Source: Loripinus fragilis
Taxonomy: Eukaryota; Mollusca; Bivalvia; Lucinida; Lucinidae
DNA length: 64,000 nucleotides
Reading direction: 5' to 3'
NCBI GenBank assembly: GCA_964019695.1
Contig: OZ026518.1
Coordinates: 75,571,912 to 75,635,911 of the forward strand
How positions within the stretch are numbered: position 1 is the stretch's first letter; every line of letters begins with the position of its first letter. Below the pieces are notes generated by a model. It saw nothing but the letters and a program-made list of their open reading frames with translations, had not been told where the DNA came from and made no database searches. Position numbers and translations under genes: made by a program. This document shows, piece by piece, positions 31,100 to 43,110 of this stretch.

Positions 31100-31268
31100 C
31101 CTAGAAATAGAGACATGAGTAGGTACATGAGATTTTAGCACTGGTCGCATATATGTGTAAAGTCGCTCTTTAAGCATGCATGCGAGCACGATGACTAATC
31201 CAACAGTTTCATAGGTGCAGCTAAGCAAATTTTAAGTTTTTTTCTTAACCATTAGTTCAAATATGTGT

Positions 31269-31318
31269 TACGGGTGCTAAAAGGAACCATCTCATTGAGA
31301 TGGTTCTTTTGAGTACCC
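31269..31318. repeat. Hairpin gggtgctaaaaggaaccatc / gatggttcttttgagtaccc
   Basis: Arms of about 23 bp meet at tcattgaga. A related hairpin lies at 55353-55400 (gtactcaaaataaccgtctc / atacggttcttttga). Confidence 0.65.
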
Positions 31319-31334
31319 ACAACATATAGTTTGG

Positions 31335-31690
31335 TTAAAGCTGCATAGTCTGTAGTCTTCTAATTTTAAAAAATAATGTTTTAACACAGTAAAAATACTC
31401 AAATTCAGGTAAACATTTTACCATTTTCGTAAATCTTAACAAGGTATCACTATCAAAACAACTGCATTTATGTTAAAATTCAACGGTCTAGAATTATTGG
31501 AGGGACGCAAATAATTACAAACAAGAGAAAAACACACCTATTTGATGAGATAATTCACTTTTCCATGCAGTTTTCAGCTGTACTGAACATTTTTATTGTG
31601 AAAAAAGCCTAATTCTACCTTTACAAATGATTTAAAAAGAAATTAAAATTTTTCGAAAAATGTTCATAGTTACAGAGTATGCAGCTTTAA
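31335..31690. mobile_element. TTAA-flanked MITE, 'aaagctgcatagtctgta' family, copy 1
   Basis: TTAA-agctgcatagtctgta at the left and tacagagtatgcagct-TTAA at the right. The middle carries gagataattcacttttccat and gcagttttcagctgt, conserved in copies at 35317-35680 and 52144-52517. TTAA at both ends suggests piggyBac-type target choice (inference). Confidence 0.82.
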
Positions 31691-31776
31691 GAAATATAAG
31701 AATAATGAATTTATGCTCTCTAATCCGAAAGCCTGAACCGTTGAGTTCGCGGCTTCTTACACTGTCGCACTACGTG

Positions 31777-32623
31777 TACACAGAAGGACTTTAAAAACGC
31801 AAAAAACGAAATTATTATTTTTTGAACCCAGATCACTTTAAGTCTTCTTTAACAAGTTTACTCGGCTGGAAACGACACCCTGCCTCTATCTATACTTAAT
31901 ACCGGTGTGTTTATAGAGAATGGCCACCAGCAGCTACGTATCCGTGAATTACTATATTTTGCACGTGGTGTCCCTATGAATCAATGAAGCAAAATATTTC
32001 TCATTTTATATATGTATTAAAAACACAGTAGCTTTAGTTTTACAGCTTTATTATTCGTGCCACGTTTGTCTGAACATGAACGATCTGACGCAATTTGAAT
32101 GTTAAAAGCTGGGTAGCATGTTTCTGACGTCGCCAGACATTATATATAATTGCCATCCGTCAGCTATACAATTTGTTACCAGGCTATTAGGACAGTTAAA
32201 GGTCATCACAGGCCTGGCCAACTGGGAGTGGCGACCGACATTAATACGGCAACTTACGTCGATTATATCGACGATATTTACATCGACGATATCCGTTCCG
32301 GCTGGCTACCAACACTGCCAGGCGAATAGCAGGGCTCCAAGGGTAATTTGTTTCAGATTTTTAATGAGAATATTTTATTACAATAACTTTAAATCATTCC
32401 CAATTTCTAGACAAATTTCAAATTGAAGTTTTAGAATCAGAGGGTATTGTCTTTTGATAGACTGTTGCTCTAAAATTATTTATCATTTTGATATGAATTT
32501 AGAATAATGTTTTGCTGACATATTGATATCTATTTTTGCAAAATCTCAATAAAATTGATACATTAAAAAAAATTGTAAATTTTATTAATTTCGATTTTTG
32601 CGTTTTTAAAGTCCTTCAGTGTA
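31777..32623. mobile_element. TA-flanked DNA transposon, copy 2
   Basis: tacacagaaggactttaaaa at the left and aaagtccttcagtgta at the right. The interior aligns with 23837-24694. The 102-codon open frame inside (32118-32426) has no match in copy 1 and is not a gene. Confidence 0.85.
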
Positions 32624-32689
32624 TAACAGCCTCGATCGCTTTGGCGAGTCTGCAAAGGTTAAAATGAGCCGTTGCTGATCGCTGATGTT

Positions 32690-32878
32690 TGTTTGTTTTG
32701 ATTCTTTACGTCCCTTAAACAATTTTTTCTGTTATAAAGGGACGGGTCTTCCTGGGTTGAACCAGTACTAAGCTAGGATTAATGTTCTTGCTCAAGGACA
32801 CACCACAGTGACACTGATACGGCTCGAACCCGCGGCCCCCTCGGTCTGGACTCAAGCACTCTACCACTGAGCTTATAT
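32690..32878 (-). repeat. tRNA-derived SINE, minus strand, copy 2
   Basis: Same order as 16838-17032 on the minus strand: gctcagtggtagagtgctt, gcgggttcgagccgtatc (intact B box), gtgtccttgagcaagaacat, cccaggaagacccgtccct and gggacgtaaagaatc. Confidence 0.82.
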
Positions 32879-32882
32879 GATA

Positions 32883-33121
32883 TGGGCCTCGATGCGAATA
32901 AACCTGTCTTAGGGGGCTAGCGAACAACAAAGGCGCAGACCAGTCTGCGCATCCGTGCAGTCTGATCGGCGCCTTTATTTACTTATTGGAAAGTTTCATA
33001 TCAAAACTTGCTACAAGCGAATTTTCACTATTCTATCTAGTCTCTGTAGCTAAGCAGTCTGACTTTGGCATGACCTGATCATAAACTCCAAAGACAGGTT
33101 TGTTTCTCACACCGTGGCCCA
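32883..33121. mobile_element. MITE, 'gggcctcg...aaacctgtctt' family, copy 2
   Basis: Left tgggcctcgatgcgaataaa then cctgtctt; right aagacaggtttgtttctcac then accgtggccca. Interior agaccagtctgcgcatccgt then gcagtctgatc. It directly abuts the SINE at 32690. Confidence 0.78.
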
Positions 33122-33557
33122 CATACTATCCATGAAAAGGGGTACTTAAATCTGGGCCTACGCATGGATTTTCTTTAGATTTGCATATTTAAATAACTCA
33201 ACATATACAAACTATGAAAATATATTTATTGAATTAGATGATTAATAATAAGGCTTAGGAAGCAACCATGACTTACTCCATCTTGCAGGTGATACCTGTC
33301 TCTAACTTTCTATGTCCTGAATCTAAAGTTTTATATATTTCCATGATTTGCCATCTGCATTGACTCTAGACAACCATAAGCATTATAATAATACCACAGA
33401 ACCATTTGTTTAAATTATGGTTTACATTATCTGAACAAGTGATTATAAAATTTCAGTATTTTTTCTCAAAAATTTACAAACAAAAATCAAAATTCAAATA
33501 AAAAAAAAGATATGTTCTAGTCTTTATCAAGATACCATATTAACACAAAAATATGCC
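33122..33557 (+). mobile_element. Possible left part of an older element split by a later insertion
   Basis: Near its right end, ctttatcaagataccatatt then aacacaaaaatatgccatat aligns with 2430-2478 (cttaatcaagataccatttc...). In that older copy the sequence then continues exactly where 40473 resumes. Before 33480 the resemblance is weak. Confidence 0.45.
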
Positions 33558-34339
33558 ATATATGAGTCATTCTACAAAAGTGAAGGAATTTGAGCTATTT
33601 GTCTTTGCAAAAAAATAACACAACTAATTTGGATTTTTTAATGTTTATTTCAACTCTGAACAATAAACAGCAATAAACCATTCATCTAGACAAGAGAGTT
33701 TGCATAATAATGCATGTGTCGGCTTACTTTGATGGCTGTCCTAGTTTAAAATGTCATCCCTGTTACCACGACAAGAAACCTTTTTTCCTTAATAAAATTA
33801 TTATAGAAGTTATTTTCTTATTACATACTTAAGTGTCCTTTATAGACCTTTCAGTTTACAAACCTTTTCCGCTGAAAATGTTTTTGGTACTAATAATATA
33901 ATCAATTATTAGTTATTTTACAGAAAAAAAACGTGTTTTAATACAAACAAAATCAAATCCATTTTGAGAAATAATAGGATGAGTATCTTCGTTTTCTGCA
34001 ATAGGTAGCCGCAGGCACCAACTTACAAATAAGTAAATTAAATGCAACAGTAGAACATTGGATTAGTTAATATATTAAGGTAAGGTTGACGGATAACAGG
34101 GATGACATTCAGTAGCATGGATAACATCACCATTTTTTCTTCAGAAACATAGAAAGCACTTGGATGATATTAACCTAAATCTGGTGAATGTGCTTTGGAT
34201 GGAATGAGCTCTTTAATGCTCAAAGTGACATTTCTGTTCTCACTTAAAATCACTATTGATCACTCACGGGAATTTTCGTTAAATGTTTTTAACAGGTGCC
34301 AATCAGAAACTGAAAATGCCCTAATGACCCTGTGAGCTT

Positions 34340-35300
34340 TTTTGGGGCCCATGGCCATTATTTGAACAAACTTAGAAGAGGACCACTAGTTGATCCTACA
34401 TACCACATACATTTGTATTAAGACTCTAGATCTAGTGGTTTTTGAGAAGATTTATCATAAGTTTATAAATCAATATATACAGCAAAACCTCGAAAATATG
34501 AAATTTGATTTTTTGGAATACTCGCTTATTCGAAATAAATTCGAGGTACGCTGGAATAAGAAATAGGGCCTATATATGAGCTATTTTAATAACTGTCAAT
34601 AAAAACATGGGTTTGATGCGTGAAAGAAACGTCTCTCAGAGACTTTTGTTTTACACACAAAAACAAATGTTTGATAATAAAAAATAAAAAAACATTGAAA
34701 AAAAATCATTTTAGGGGTTATATATTTTATGTCTTCCTCCCTATAAATTGAAAGTTTCGATACTTGGATATTCATCTCTAGTCACAAGGACTTTGAATTT
34801 ACGAGATACTATATGACAATATAAAAAACATGTGATCCCTGGGTGGGGCCATTTTGACTAAAGAATTATCAATGTTACAAAGTTGGTAAAAAACACTAGG
34901 CGACGCTAAATACCAAATATCAAGTCTCTAGAACACACAAAAATGCTATTATCTTTCTCTGAGCATGTAACTTCTAAGGAGGAACAAATTTGGCCCTATT
35001 ATTTGAATGGACTTGATATGGGTATGCTACAGGCTTGATTATGCTACAGGCTCTAGGCCTTGTGGTTATTCGAAATAAATTTGATAATGCTACTACTGAT
35101 TCCTAACATAAAAGTAAGGAAGAGGGCAAAGATCAAGAATCAATACAATCAAGCACCACACCTGACCCAGGATAAACCTACATAAAATAAGTGTACCCAA
35201 GGGCGGGAACCTTTTTGCCACAGGGCCACAATTTGAACAAAGTTGGTCAACGAGGTGATGCTATATACTAATTGTTAAGGCTTTAGGCATAGTGGTTACA
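34340..35300 (+). repeat. Dispersed repeat units with 'ggggccattttgac' and 'gatgctatatacta'
   Basis: Four diverged units share gggccatnatttgaacaaa, gaccactagttgatcct / aggtgatgctatatactaat and cttaggc / ctctaggcc phrases, at about 34345, 34850, 35160 and 35745. I associate this with intronic repeats common in bivalves (recalled). Confidence 0.55.
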
Positions 35301-35316
35301 GACTAGAAGATATTTT

Positions 35317-35680
35317 TTAAAGCTGCATAGTCTGTAACTTTTGATTTTTTAATTTGAGAAATAATGTTTCTATTTGTCAAGACCACAATGAAAAACTAGA
35401 ATTCAGGTATACATTTTAATAATTTCTTAAATCTTAACAAATTATCAGTATCATAACAACAGCATTTATGTTAAAAATTAACTGTGGGACTCAAATAATT
35501 ACCAACAAGAGAAAAAAAACACTTGTTTTTATAAGATAATTCACTTTTCCATGCAGTTTTCAGCTATAGCGAACAGATTTAATGTGAAAACATTGCTTAA
35601 TTCTACTTTTACAAATGATTTCAAAAGAAAATATTTTTTTTTTCGAAAAATGTTCATAGTTACAGACTTAGCCTCTTTAA
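35317..35680. mobile_element. TTAA-flanked MITE, 'aaagctgcatagtctgta' family, copy 2
   Basis: TTAA-agctgcatagtctgtaac at the left and tacagacttagcctct-TTAA at the right, with gataattcacttttccatgc inside. Confidence 0.82.
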
Positions 35681-35829
35681 GTCTTCCCTATGTAAGCATT
35701 TGTAAAGTATGTGACCCTGCCCCGGGCATTTTGTTCTTGTAGACATAATTTGAACAAACTTCAAAACAGATGTTTTGGTTATTCCCTATATGCGAATGGA
35801 AAACATGTTTTCCACTGAAGAAGACGGCT

Positions 35830-36690
35830 GTTTGAAGGTCAGCTAAATCCCCCGCTTCAGAATCCCATAACATCGAAGTGTAACCTTGACCTTGAGTAAG
35901 CGTAGCTGAGTCATGGGTTCTGCACACCGTCTCACCGAGAGGAACAGTTGAGTGAAGTTTACCGAAAATCGTACAAAGGGTTCGGAAGATATGGAGCGGA
36001 CACAAAATTGAGCGGTAAATTCCAATACCTTTAAGTGTGAGCTTGACATTAACTGTACGTAACTGAGTCATGGGTTCTGCACAACGTCTCAAGCAGGGGA
36101 GCATTTGAGTGATTTTTTTAAAAATCATTTAGACATAACCAGATGCTAAATTGAAGGGTAAAATATCCCATGACCTCGAAATGTGACCATGACCTTTTAA
36201 AGTCTTGGCAGCTGAGTCATTGCTTCTGCACACCGTCTCACTGAGAGGAACATTATGGTGAAGTTTAATGATAAACTTTCAAAGGGTTCTGAGATATGTA
36301 GCAGACACCAACTTCAAGGGTAAATCCCAGACCTTGAACTGTAACATTGACCTCAAGACTCCATAGCTGAGTCATATGTTCTGCACACCGTCTCGCCAAA
36401 AGGAACATTTGGGTGAAGTTAATGAAAATCGTTCAAAGGGTTCAGGAGATATGGAGGGGACAGGAAATATGAGGGGGTAAATCCCATGACCTTGAAAGTT
36501 GACCTTGACCTTGAGTCTGCAGACCTGTTTCATAGTTTCTGCACACCGTCTCACTGAGAGGGACATTTGGGTGAAGTTAACTATAAATCGTTCAAAGGGT
36601 TCAGAAGATATTTAAGCCGGCACAAAATTGAAATGTAAATCCCACAACATTGAAGTGTGACCTTGACCTTTGGTAAAGTTTAATGAAAAT
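35830..36690 (+). repeat. Tandem repeat of about 150-160 bp, five to six units
   Basis: The anchor gttctgcacaccgtctcac recurs near 35919, 36076, 36224, 36381 and 36538. Each unit also has cttgaccttgagt, gaggaacattt, gaaaatcgttcaaagggttc and atatggagcggacac. Similar arrays are, to my knowledge, widespread in bivalve introns. Confidence 0.85.
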
Positions 36691-37199
36691 CGTTCAAATG
36701 GCCCACTTAAACTGTTGTATAGACACAGCATATAAAAATTAGCCTAGTTGAAAGAATTATAAATGGTCGAACACATCCACCTTTTATATTTTAAATATTT
36801 AATAATTTTTGCTTTTGTTGGTGAGTAACAGGGATGATAGTAACAGGGATGACAAAAAGTATGTAAACTCCCACTTGATTTGCTGTCTGGAAGAAAACAA
36901 CTTTAAATTCTCTACACAATAATATTGAGGCACATTATACTCATTTAGTTTTTGGATTTTTATTTGTTTGCAGCATATACATTTTATAGAAATATGGGTA
37001 AAAGGGATGACAGATTACCTGCCTGACTCAATACATATTTCGTTGAATTGTTTCATATTTACTTCTAAGCAATCTTTTCTTAAATAATTTATCGATTCTA
37101 GAAAATTGACACTCCTTACCAAAAGAGCAGTGCAAAGTAAATTTCATTGGTAGTAACTCTGTAAAATCTATAACTGTAACTGTGGTAACAGGGATGACA

Positions 37200-39007
37200 C
37201 AAACTGTGGGACAGACCTAAACACACATGTCACAACTACGAAACAAAACCAAAGGTTATTTATTTTTTCTGACATTGGTAGATTTCTGCCAAAGACTCAC
37301 ATCATGTCTCTGTTTGTTTTGTTTTGTTATGACATAAAGCCGGTCAGGAAGGAAGGGGGGAAATTTTATTGGAAAATTCCTTTAGGCGATGACGATGCTA
37401 CCCGGGAAAAATAATGCACACAACTAGTTATAACTTTTCAGTACTTTATGTACTAAAAAAACATCGACAACACATTAACAATACAATAACACCACCTACG
37501 CTATTATTTCTGGCTAGTTGACCATCCTATACTAGGGCAAGTTGCCACTCTAAGATAGTTTCAATAAGAATCAATCTTAGAGTATCCTGCTCTAGATGTA
37601 CGCCAACTAGTCAGAAATAAGAAACGTAAAGAATATAATTCATATACAAATCTAAGATCTAAGAAAAAAAAACTGGGCCCATCTAATCTTAAGTATCGCG
37701 GTATGAAGTGCTTTCCCTTGATTTACTCGTTTCGCGAAAACTACATCTTTTTGGCTACAGGATCGTTGACTCCTAGTCAATAGGCTCTGAGATAATTCTA
37801 ATTGTCACATTCCACTGAGACGTCAGATCTGTTTCTATGGGACTTCTTTTATAACCCGCGTATTTTGGATCGCAATCTTGACTCTTTAAGTCACTTTTGT
37901 TTGCTTATTCGCGATTCCAGCCGGTTTGCTTGTCAACTCAAAGAGTATGTAGTTGATTTTTGGCTACGTTGGAATTATCAAATCCTGCAACCTGATCCCA
38001 CACTGTTTGTGGCCTAAGGGGACGACTGTTAGGTACCCTCAGGTTTTAGATACAATGGTTCACCAACATTCTACCTCTAACGTAGGAGGGGACACAAATC
38101 AGAGATAATTCTGCAAAAAACAATCTACTTTTAGAATCTTTGTTACTCAGAATCACTCTGTTGCGTCAAAAATGGAGTTGTTCGTTTCAAGTTCAAAAAA
38201 TAAAAATAATTTCAGTGGTCCCAATTTTTAAAACTACAGCCTTACCCTATAAGCGCGTGATTAGCCCTCACCCATGGTTGTATGGCTAAGGGCTCCCATG
38301 CGGTTAGGATCGATCCGCTCTTCTAAATATCCACACTCAAATATGTGTAATAAGAAGTATTTTTAGTGACTGTCCTATGTCAGCGCTAAACAATACCTCA
38401 TATGCCAAACGAACAAACCCATACATTACAAAATTCTTCAGTACGCTATCATAACTTCACCCTGGTTTGTGACGCTATCGTAGCTGAAACATCAAGAACC
38501 CTTGGCCCTTTATCCCTTTTAGGTCACGTAATCTAGATTGTTTTGAGGTTTACAAATACTGACACCTATTCTCTTTGAAACTCTGGAAAACGTTTAACAA
38601 CGTGTTGCCGACGTAAGGTTTGGACGTTATGTCGGACATCACCCTGTCCACGTGCTAATTTTGTACTTGCATCCCGTATCAGTCGTAAACAGCTAATTAT
38701 GTACAATATTACTACATGTATTTTGGTGGAAAACCACCTAATCTCTAAACGTACATGTCAGCTATCACCTTATTTATGTAAGTGTGTTTTAGTGTATGCA
38801 CCTAACCCTTAACTTGTATATGCGTTAGATATAACTCGATGTGACACATACAGGTCGCTACAGAAAGCCGACTATCTCTGGAAGTCAAATCGTCTTTCCA
38901 AACAACGCAATATAAATCACAGCAACATAAAACCTAGCTGCTAAAATGTTTATTCACCTATCAGTCTCAGGTAAAATCCTCCAGCATGCAATTATGGTTT
39001 GTCGGGC
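37200..39007. other. Interior of the nested transposon, no recognised genes
   Basis: The open frame at 37802-38017 and shorter ones show no recognisable motif. Inverted pieces tagttgaccatcctatac and tccaactag-type phrases near 37510-37610 form an imperfect hairpin (ctaagatagtttc / gaatcaatcttag). Confidence 0.35.
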
Positions 39008-39487
39008 CCACCGGGGTTTACCTGTTGGATTTCTTTTGCTCCGGTATTCAGTTTAATTTACTGTTGAGTCCTTATCCTTGCTTTATCTCCTTGTTATATC
39101 TTGATTTATATGTTTTAGGAGATGATGCATTGATAAGTTAGGGGTCTTTCATGCAAACCAAATATCTATGTGTCTTGATCCACATCTGAATTAAGGGTGA
39201 GGTTGGCGCCGTTAAACCGGTTTAAGCCCTCCAGTAAAATATTTTACTGACCGTTCCAAGGCGGTACTTCTTTTGTGGATCTTTTATGTTTTTGTTCTGT
39301 CTTGTGTTTGCTATGTTTTGTGCGCGTCTGTTTATATGTGCTTTGTGGTCACCTGCTGGGAAAGGGCTGACCTCTTGGCTCTCGTTTGTGGTGTCTTCTG
39401 TGAGTTTGTCACTTTCCCATTGGTATCCTGGGTCAGGTGTGGTACTTGATTGTAACGATTCCTGATCTTTGCACCATTACTTACTTT
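39008..39487 (+). repeat. SINE-like family B, full copy 1
   Basis: It runs ccaccggggtttacctgttg, tttaggagatgatgcattg, ggcgccgttaaaccggttta, tcacctgctgggaaagggct, gtcaggtgtggtacttgat and ends in a short ttacttactt tail. It is nearly identical to 61420-61899. The layout (ttaagccc block, later gattcctga and a CTTA tail) parallels family A. Confidence 0.8.
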
Positions 39488-40472
39488 TATGTGCAGACCC
39501 GACATAGCCTGTGACCACATTTGGCCGAAATAACCCTTTGAGTCCATCCGGACAGCTTTACTATAGCCACAAGAACGGTCCCAAAAGATTTTAGGCTCTA
39601 CGCATGTGCGTAGATTAATACGCAAGTGCGTAACATTTGCTATTTTTGCCAAAAAAAAATGGGTCGCTATTGATAACTCCCGATAGAACCCGTACACGGA
39701 ATGCTGGCCGATTCAACAGACAACACAATAGAAAACGAGTGACTTATTATTTCAGTAGAATGCGACCTGTCAGAGACATCGTGATTCAATGCAATAACAC
39801 TAAATCGCCATAGCTCTAACATGTACAATTTCAACACGGTCAAATATATATGTAACTTCACGTACCTTTCTATAAAAATGAATAGCGTCTTCATAACGTA
39901 CCTCGTTATGGTAACTTTATTATGTCCCCTAACAAAAATGGGCAATGCCGCCCTTTATATAGAGAGAAATGCACAAGATCTTCAAGAAAGATAACAAAAT
40001 CATGCCCGCATTACTAAATAAAGAAACAGTGAACTCTATCTCAGACAAACCGCCCTTATATTGGACTTATAGTAGAAAAGGTACCGTATCACGGTTCGTG
40101 TAGGTGACCAGGTGCATACCTAAACCTTTGCGTATTTGTGCGTATACGCGACCATCACTGATTCTGATGTTCCTGACATTCGACATCGTAACATGTTTAT
40201 ACAGGCATTTTTTTGTCAAATTTAAGTTCAACCATCACTATTTTGCGATGGGACAAGCAATTATGAGGGGGGGGGGATAACCCTTAATTCATTTAGAAAA
40301 ATAAATAAACATCTGTATTAAGTGTTCCAAACACTGTAATTATTGTGAAATAATCGACCAATTTAATCAAAACATACTTCCGAAAGCAGAATATTTGAAC
40401 TAGAAAAAAAAATATGCAAGTATTTAGGCGTGGGACAGGAATTCCTCACCTTTTGTAGGATGACTCATATAT

Positions 40473-41905
40473 CCTGCTGATCTGAGTCAATTTCATGCAA
40501 ATCAAAAACTGGTAACATTGTTATTTCTTACCTCTTAAGAGTAAAGGTCAGTTTTAGCAAAGTTCATTATTTAGTTTAAATGAATTAATAGCTTCACAGA
40601 ATGACGTTACTTTTACATCTACCTACACCCTTTTCCAAGGAAAAATATGTTTAGACAATTTCCAATTGTTTGATGGTCAGAAATGCCTAAGATCATGACC
40701 CCATATCATGGCATCATGGGGCAAATACATCGCATATCACTACCTCACATCTTGCCTGATAGTGTTGAAGAAACATAATATCATAACAATAAACATGTGG
40801 AAAGAAGAAGACCAATCATTTCTTTTACATCTCAAATGATCTAGAGTAACCACATGTTGGTGCCATGGCCAGGATTAAGTATAAAAGAGTCTGGCCAGTA
40901 TTATCACAGAACAGAGTTCTTTTAGAACAAATGAGGTACAGAAAAGAAGTTGTATTTCTAGAATACTCAACTAACTAAAGCATAAAGGTTGCTTTTTGAT
41001 GAAAATCAGCATCAGTTTTACAGAACAGAATGAGTAGAGATGATTTAAACATTGAATTAGCAATAACTTTGAAGACAAGAGTTTATGTGAACAAAATAGT
41101 TAATGTCAGGTTTGACAGAGGGTAACTTTTGTGAACTGGGTTTTAAAACTAGATGTGTTATGTAGAGTTATCACCATATTGTATCATCTTAGATTATACT
41201 ATTGTGTAAGAATCTCTGAACTTACTATCTAAATTTAGTGTTATTTTATTTGCCAATCCATAACAGGGAAAACCACTGAACATATCAACTTCTACCAATA
41301 ATCATACTAGTATTGTAATTCAAACTAAGTCAATATTCAAGTATGTTTTACACTTAAACATTATTATTGTATATTTTACATTTCAATGAATGGGGACCAT
41401 GTGTTTACAACAAGTTAAATAAATATGTTACTGGTCCTTGATTTTCATGAAATTTGGTCTACTTATTCCAAACATTTATGGGCAGTTTTAATATTGAAAA
41501 GGCATCTTTACAAAAACTCGCAACATGTTAAAATTTGGATTCCAAATTTGTCTGATTACAAAATATACAGTTGAAAATTTGGGCTACCACGGCATAAAAA
41601 TGAACGCTCACCCTAATACAAACAAAGCCATTCATAGTACCAACGAACTTACCAATGATATCGTTATTTTATAAAACATATCTGTGTCCATCACATGATA
41701 TGCCAATTACTGTAGAAATATTTATAACAGGGTACCCGTAGGTTTGGTATTGACATCATACATGACGTCATACATTAATAACTGAATTGCATACAACTCA
41801 AAGGCACTATACATATAAAAGTCGTACCCCAGGCAATTAATCAGTGTAATCTTATCAAATTCCAAGCGTGGACAAACTCCCATGTTAATTCCCCCTTACC
41901 TTGTA
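40473..41905. mobile_element. Older long-inverted-repeat element, right part
   Basis: From 40473 the sequence matches the + orientation of the 2040-2725 copy (gagtcaatttcatgcaaatc, ctggtaacatt). From 41200 to 41905 it matches the same copy in reverse (ttgccaatccataacaggga, gaaatttggtctac, cccatgttaattcccc). The whole is therefore palindromic around 40.6-41.2 kb, the left arm being interrupted by the 6.9-kb insertion. Confidence 0.6.
40880..40887 (+). promoter_or_regulatory. TATA-box-like TATAAAAG within a repeat element
   Basis: ggattaagTATAAAAGagtctgg stands out in otherwise featureless sequence. A start about 30 bp downstream would fall near 40910. The first ATG after it (40931) opens only a 15-codon frame. 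It may be a relic promoter of the enclosing element. Confidence 0.3.
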
Positions 41906-41999
41906 AGAGCCCCTTTGGAATATTGTGAAAAATATCACTATATTGTATACGTGATACAAATAAGTAGAGATGAAGGTACTATGATATTTATAAAATGTT

Positions 42000-43110
42000 C
42001 AAAGCAAATGGGGAATAAATGTTGAACAGAAAACGGGGAATAGAATGTTATGCTGAACAATGAAAATGGTATTCAGTGCTTGGGAAATAGATAATAGTAT
42101 ACAGAACTTGGGAATTAAAATGTTGTATAGCACATGGGTAATAAAATGTTAAACGATTCATGCTATGCAGATCACAGAAAAATATTATACAGAGCATGGG
42201 AAATAAAATGTTATACTGAACATGGGAAATAAAATGTTATATACAGAGCATGGGAAATAACATGTTATACAGAGCATGGGAAATAAAATGTTATACTGAG
42301 CATGGGAAATAAAATGTTATACAGAGCATGGGAAATAATATATTATACAGAGCATGGGAAATAAAATGTTATGCAGAGCATGGGAAATAAAATGTTATAC
42401 AGAGCATTGGAAATAAAATGTTATACAGATCATGGGAAATGAAATGTTATTCGGGACATGAGAAAGAAAGAAAATGTTATAAACAGCACAGAATTAAAAA
42501 TATTCTACAGAGCATGGGAAATAAAATATTATACAGAAAATAAAAAATATGTAGAAAAAATGCAATGCGTTACATTGGGAAATGAAATATTACAGAAACA
42601 TGGGAAATAAAATAAAACGAATGCCAAATGTGGGGAAATGTTGTACAGACTGTGGAGAGAATAAATGTTATTCAAAATAAGGTAAACAAAACATGGGGGA
42701 AAAGTTATACAAAAATGGAAGATATGATACACAGAACATGGTAAATAAAATGTAATTTTGAATATGGGAAATGCAATGGTATACAGAACATGGGCAAATG
42801 ATATACAGGGCATGGGATATACTGAACTGAACTGAACTTTATTTAAAATAGGTTTTATAATAAAATATAAAACAGTATACAGAACTGTAGGAATAAAATG
42901 TTCAATAGAAAATAAGAAGCAGAACATGGGGAATCATTGATAAAGAATATGGAAAATAAAAGTTTTATACACAAAATGAGGATACCGTTATACAAAAATT
43001 GAAAATAACGTTATACAGAACATGGAGAATTAAATACTATACAGAACATGGGGGTGGGAAATGTTTTACAGAAAATAGGGATAATGATATACAGAAGATA
43101 GGAAATAAAA
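42000..43110 (+). repeat. Minisatellite with 'catgggaaataaaatgttat' units
   Basis: The unit aaataaaatgttatacagag then catggg (about 26-28 bp) is well preserved at 42180-42430 and diverged on both sides. Most units contain AATAAA. The 132-codon minus-strand frame across it is a by-product of the repeat. Confidence 0.88.

Larger units (their letters stand above)
33564..40466. mobile_element. 6.9-kb transposon nested in an older element
   Basis: Its left end gagtcattctacaaaagtga then aggaatt is the inverse of the right end aattcctcaccttttgtagg then atgactc. ATATAT flanks both sides (33558-33563 and 40467-40472), a target duplication of up to six bases. Joining the flanks restores the older element's ...gaccaaatttcatg... 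region. Inside, TAACAGGGATGAC or close variants recur at 33753 (inverted), 34091, 36825, 36841, 36997 and 37184. I recognise no transposase. The interior also hosts later insertions: a TTAA MITE, a tandem repeat and a SINE-like copy. Confidence 0.65.

Noticed and set aside
32118..32426. 102-codon + strand frame
   Set aside because: It lies inside a non-autonomous transposon and is not conserved in the other copy at 23837-24694.
35688..36128. 146-codon minus-strand frame
   Set aside because: It is produced by the 150-bp tandem repeat; the repeated protein phrases (VRRCAEPMTQLR) simply mirror the DNA units.
37802..38017. 71-codon frame as transposase remnant
   Set aside because: No catalytic or DNA-binding motif is visible, and neighbouring frames do not extend it.
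42529..42927. 132-codon minus-strand open frame
   Set aside because: It runs across the minisatellite and consists of a low-complexity Phe/Ile/Ser pattern.
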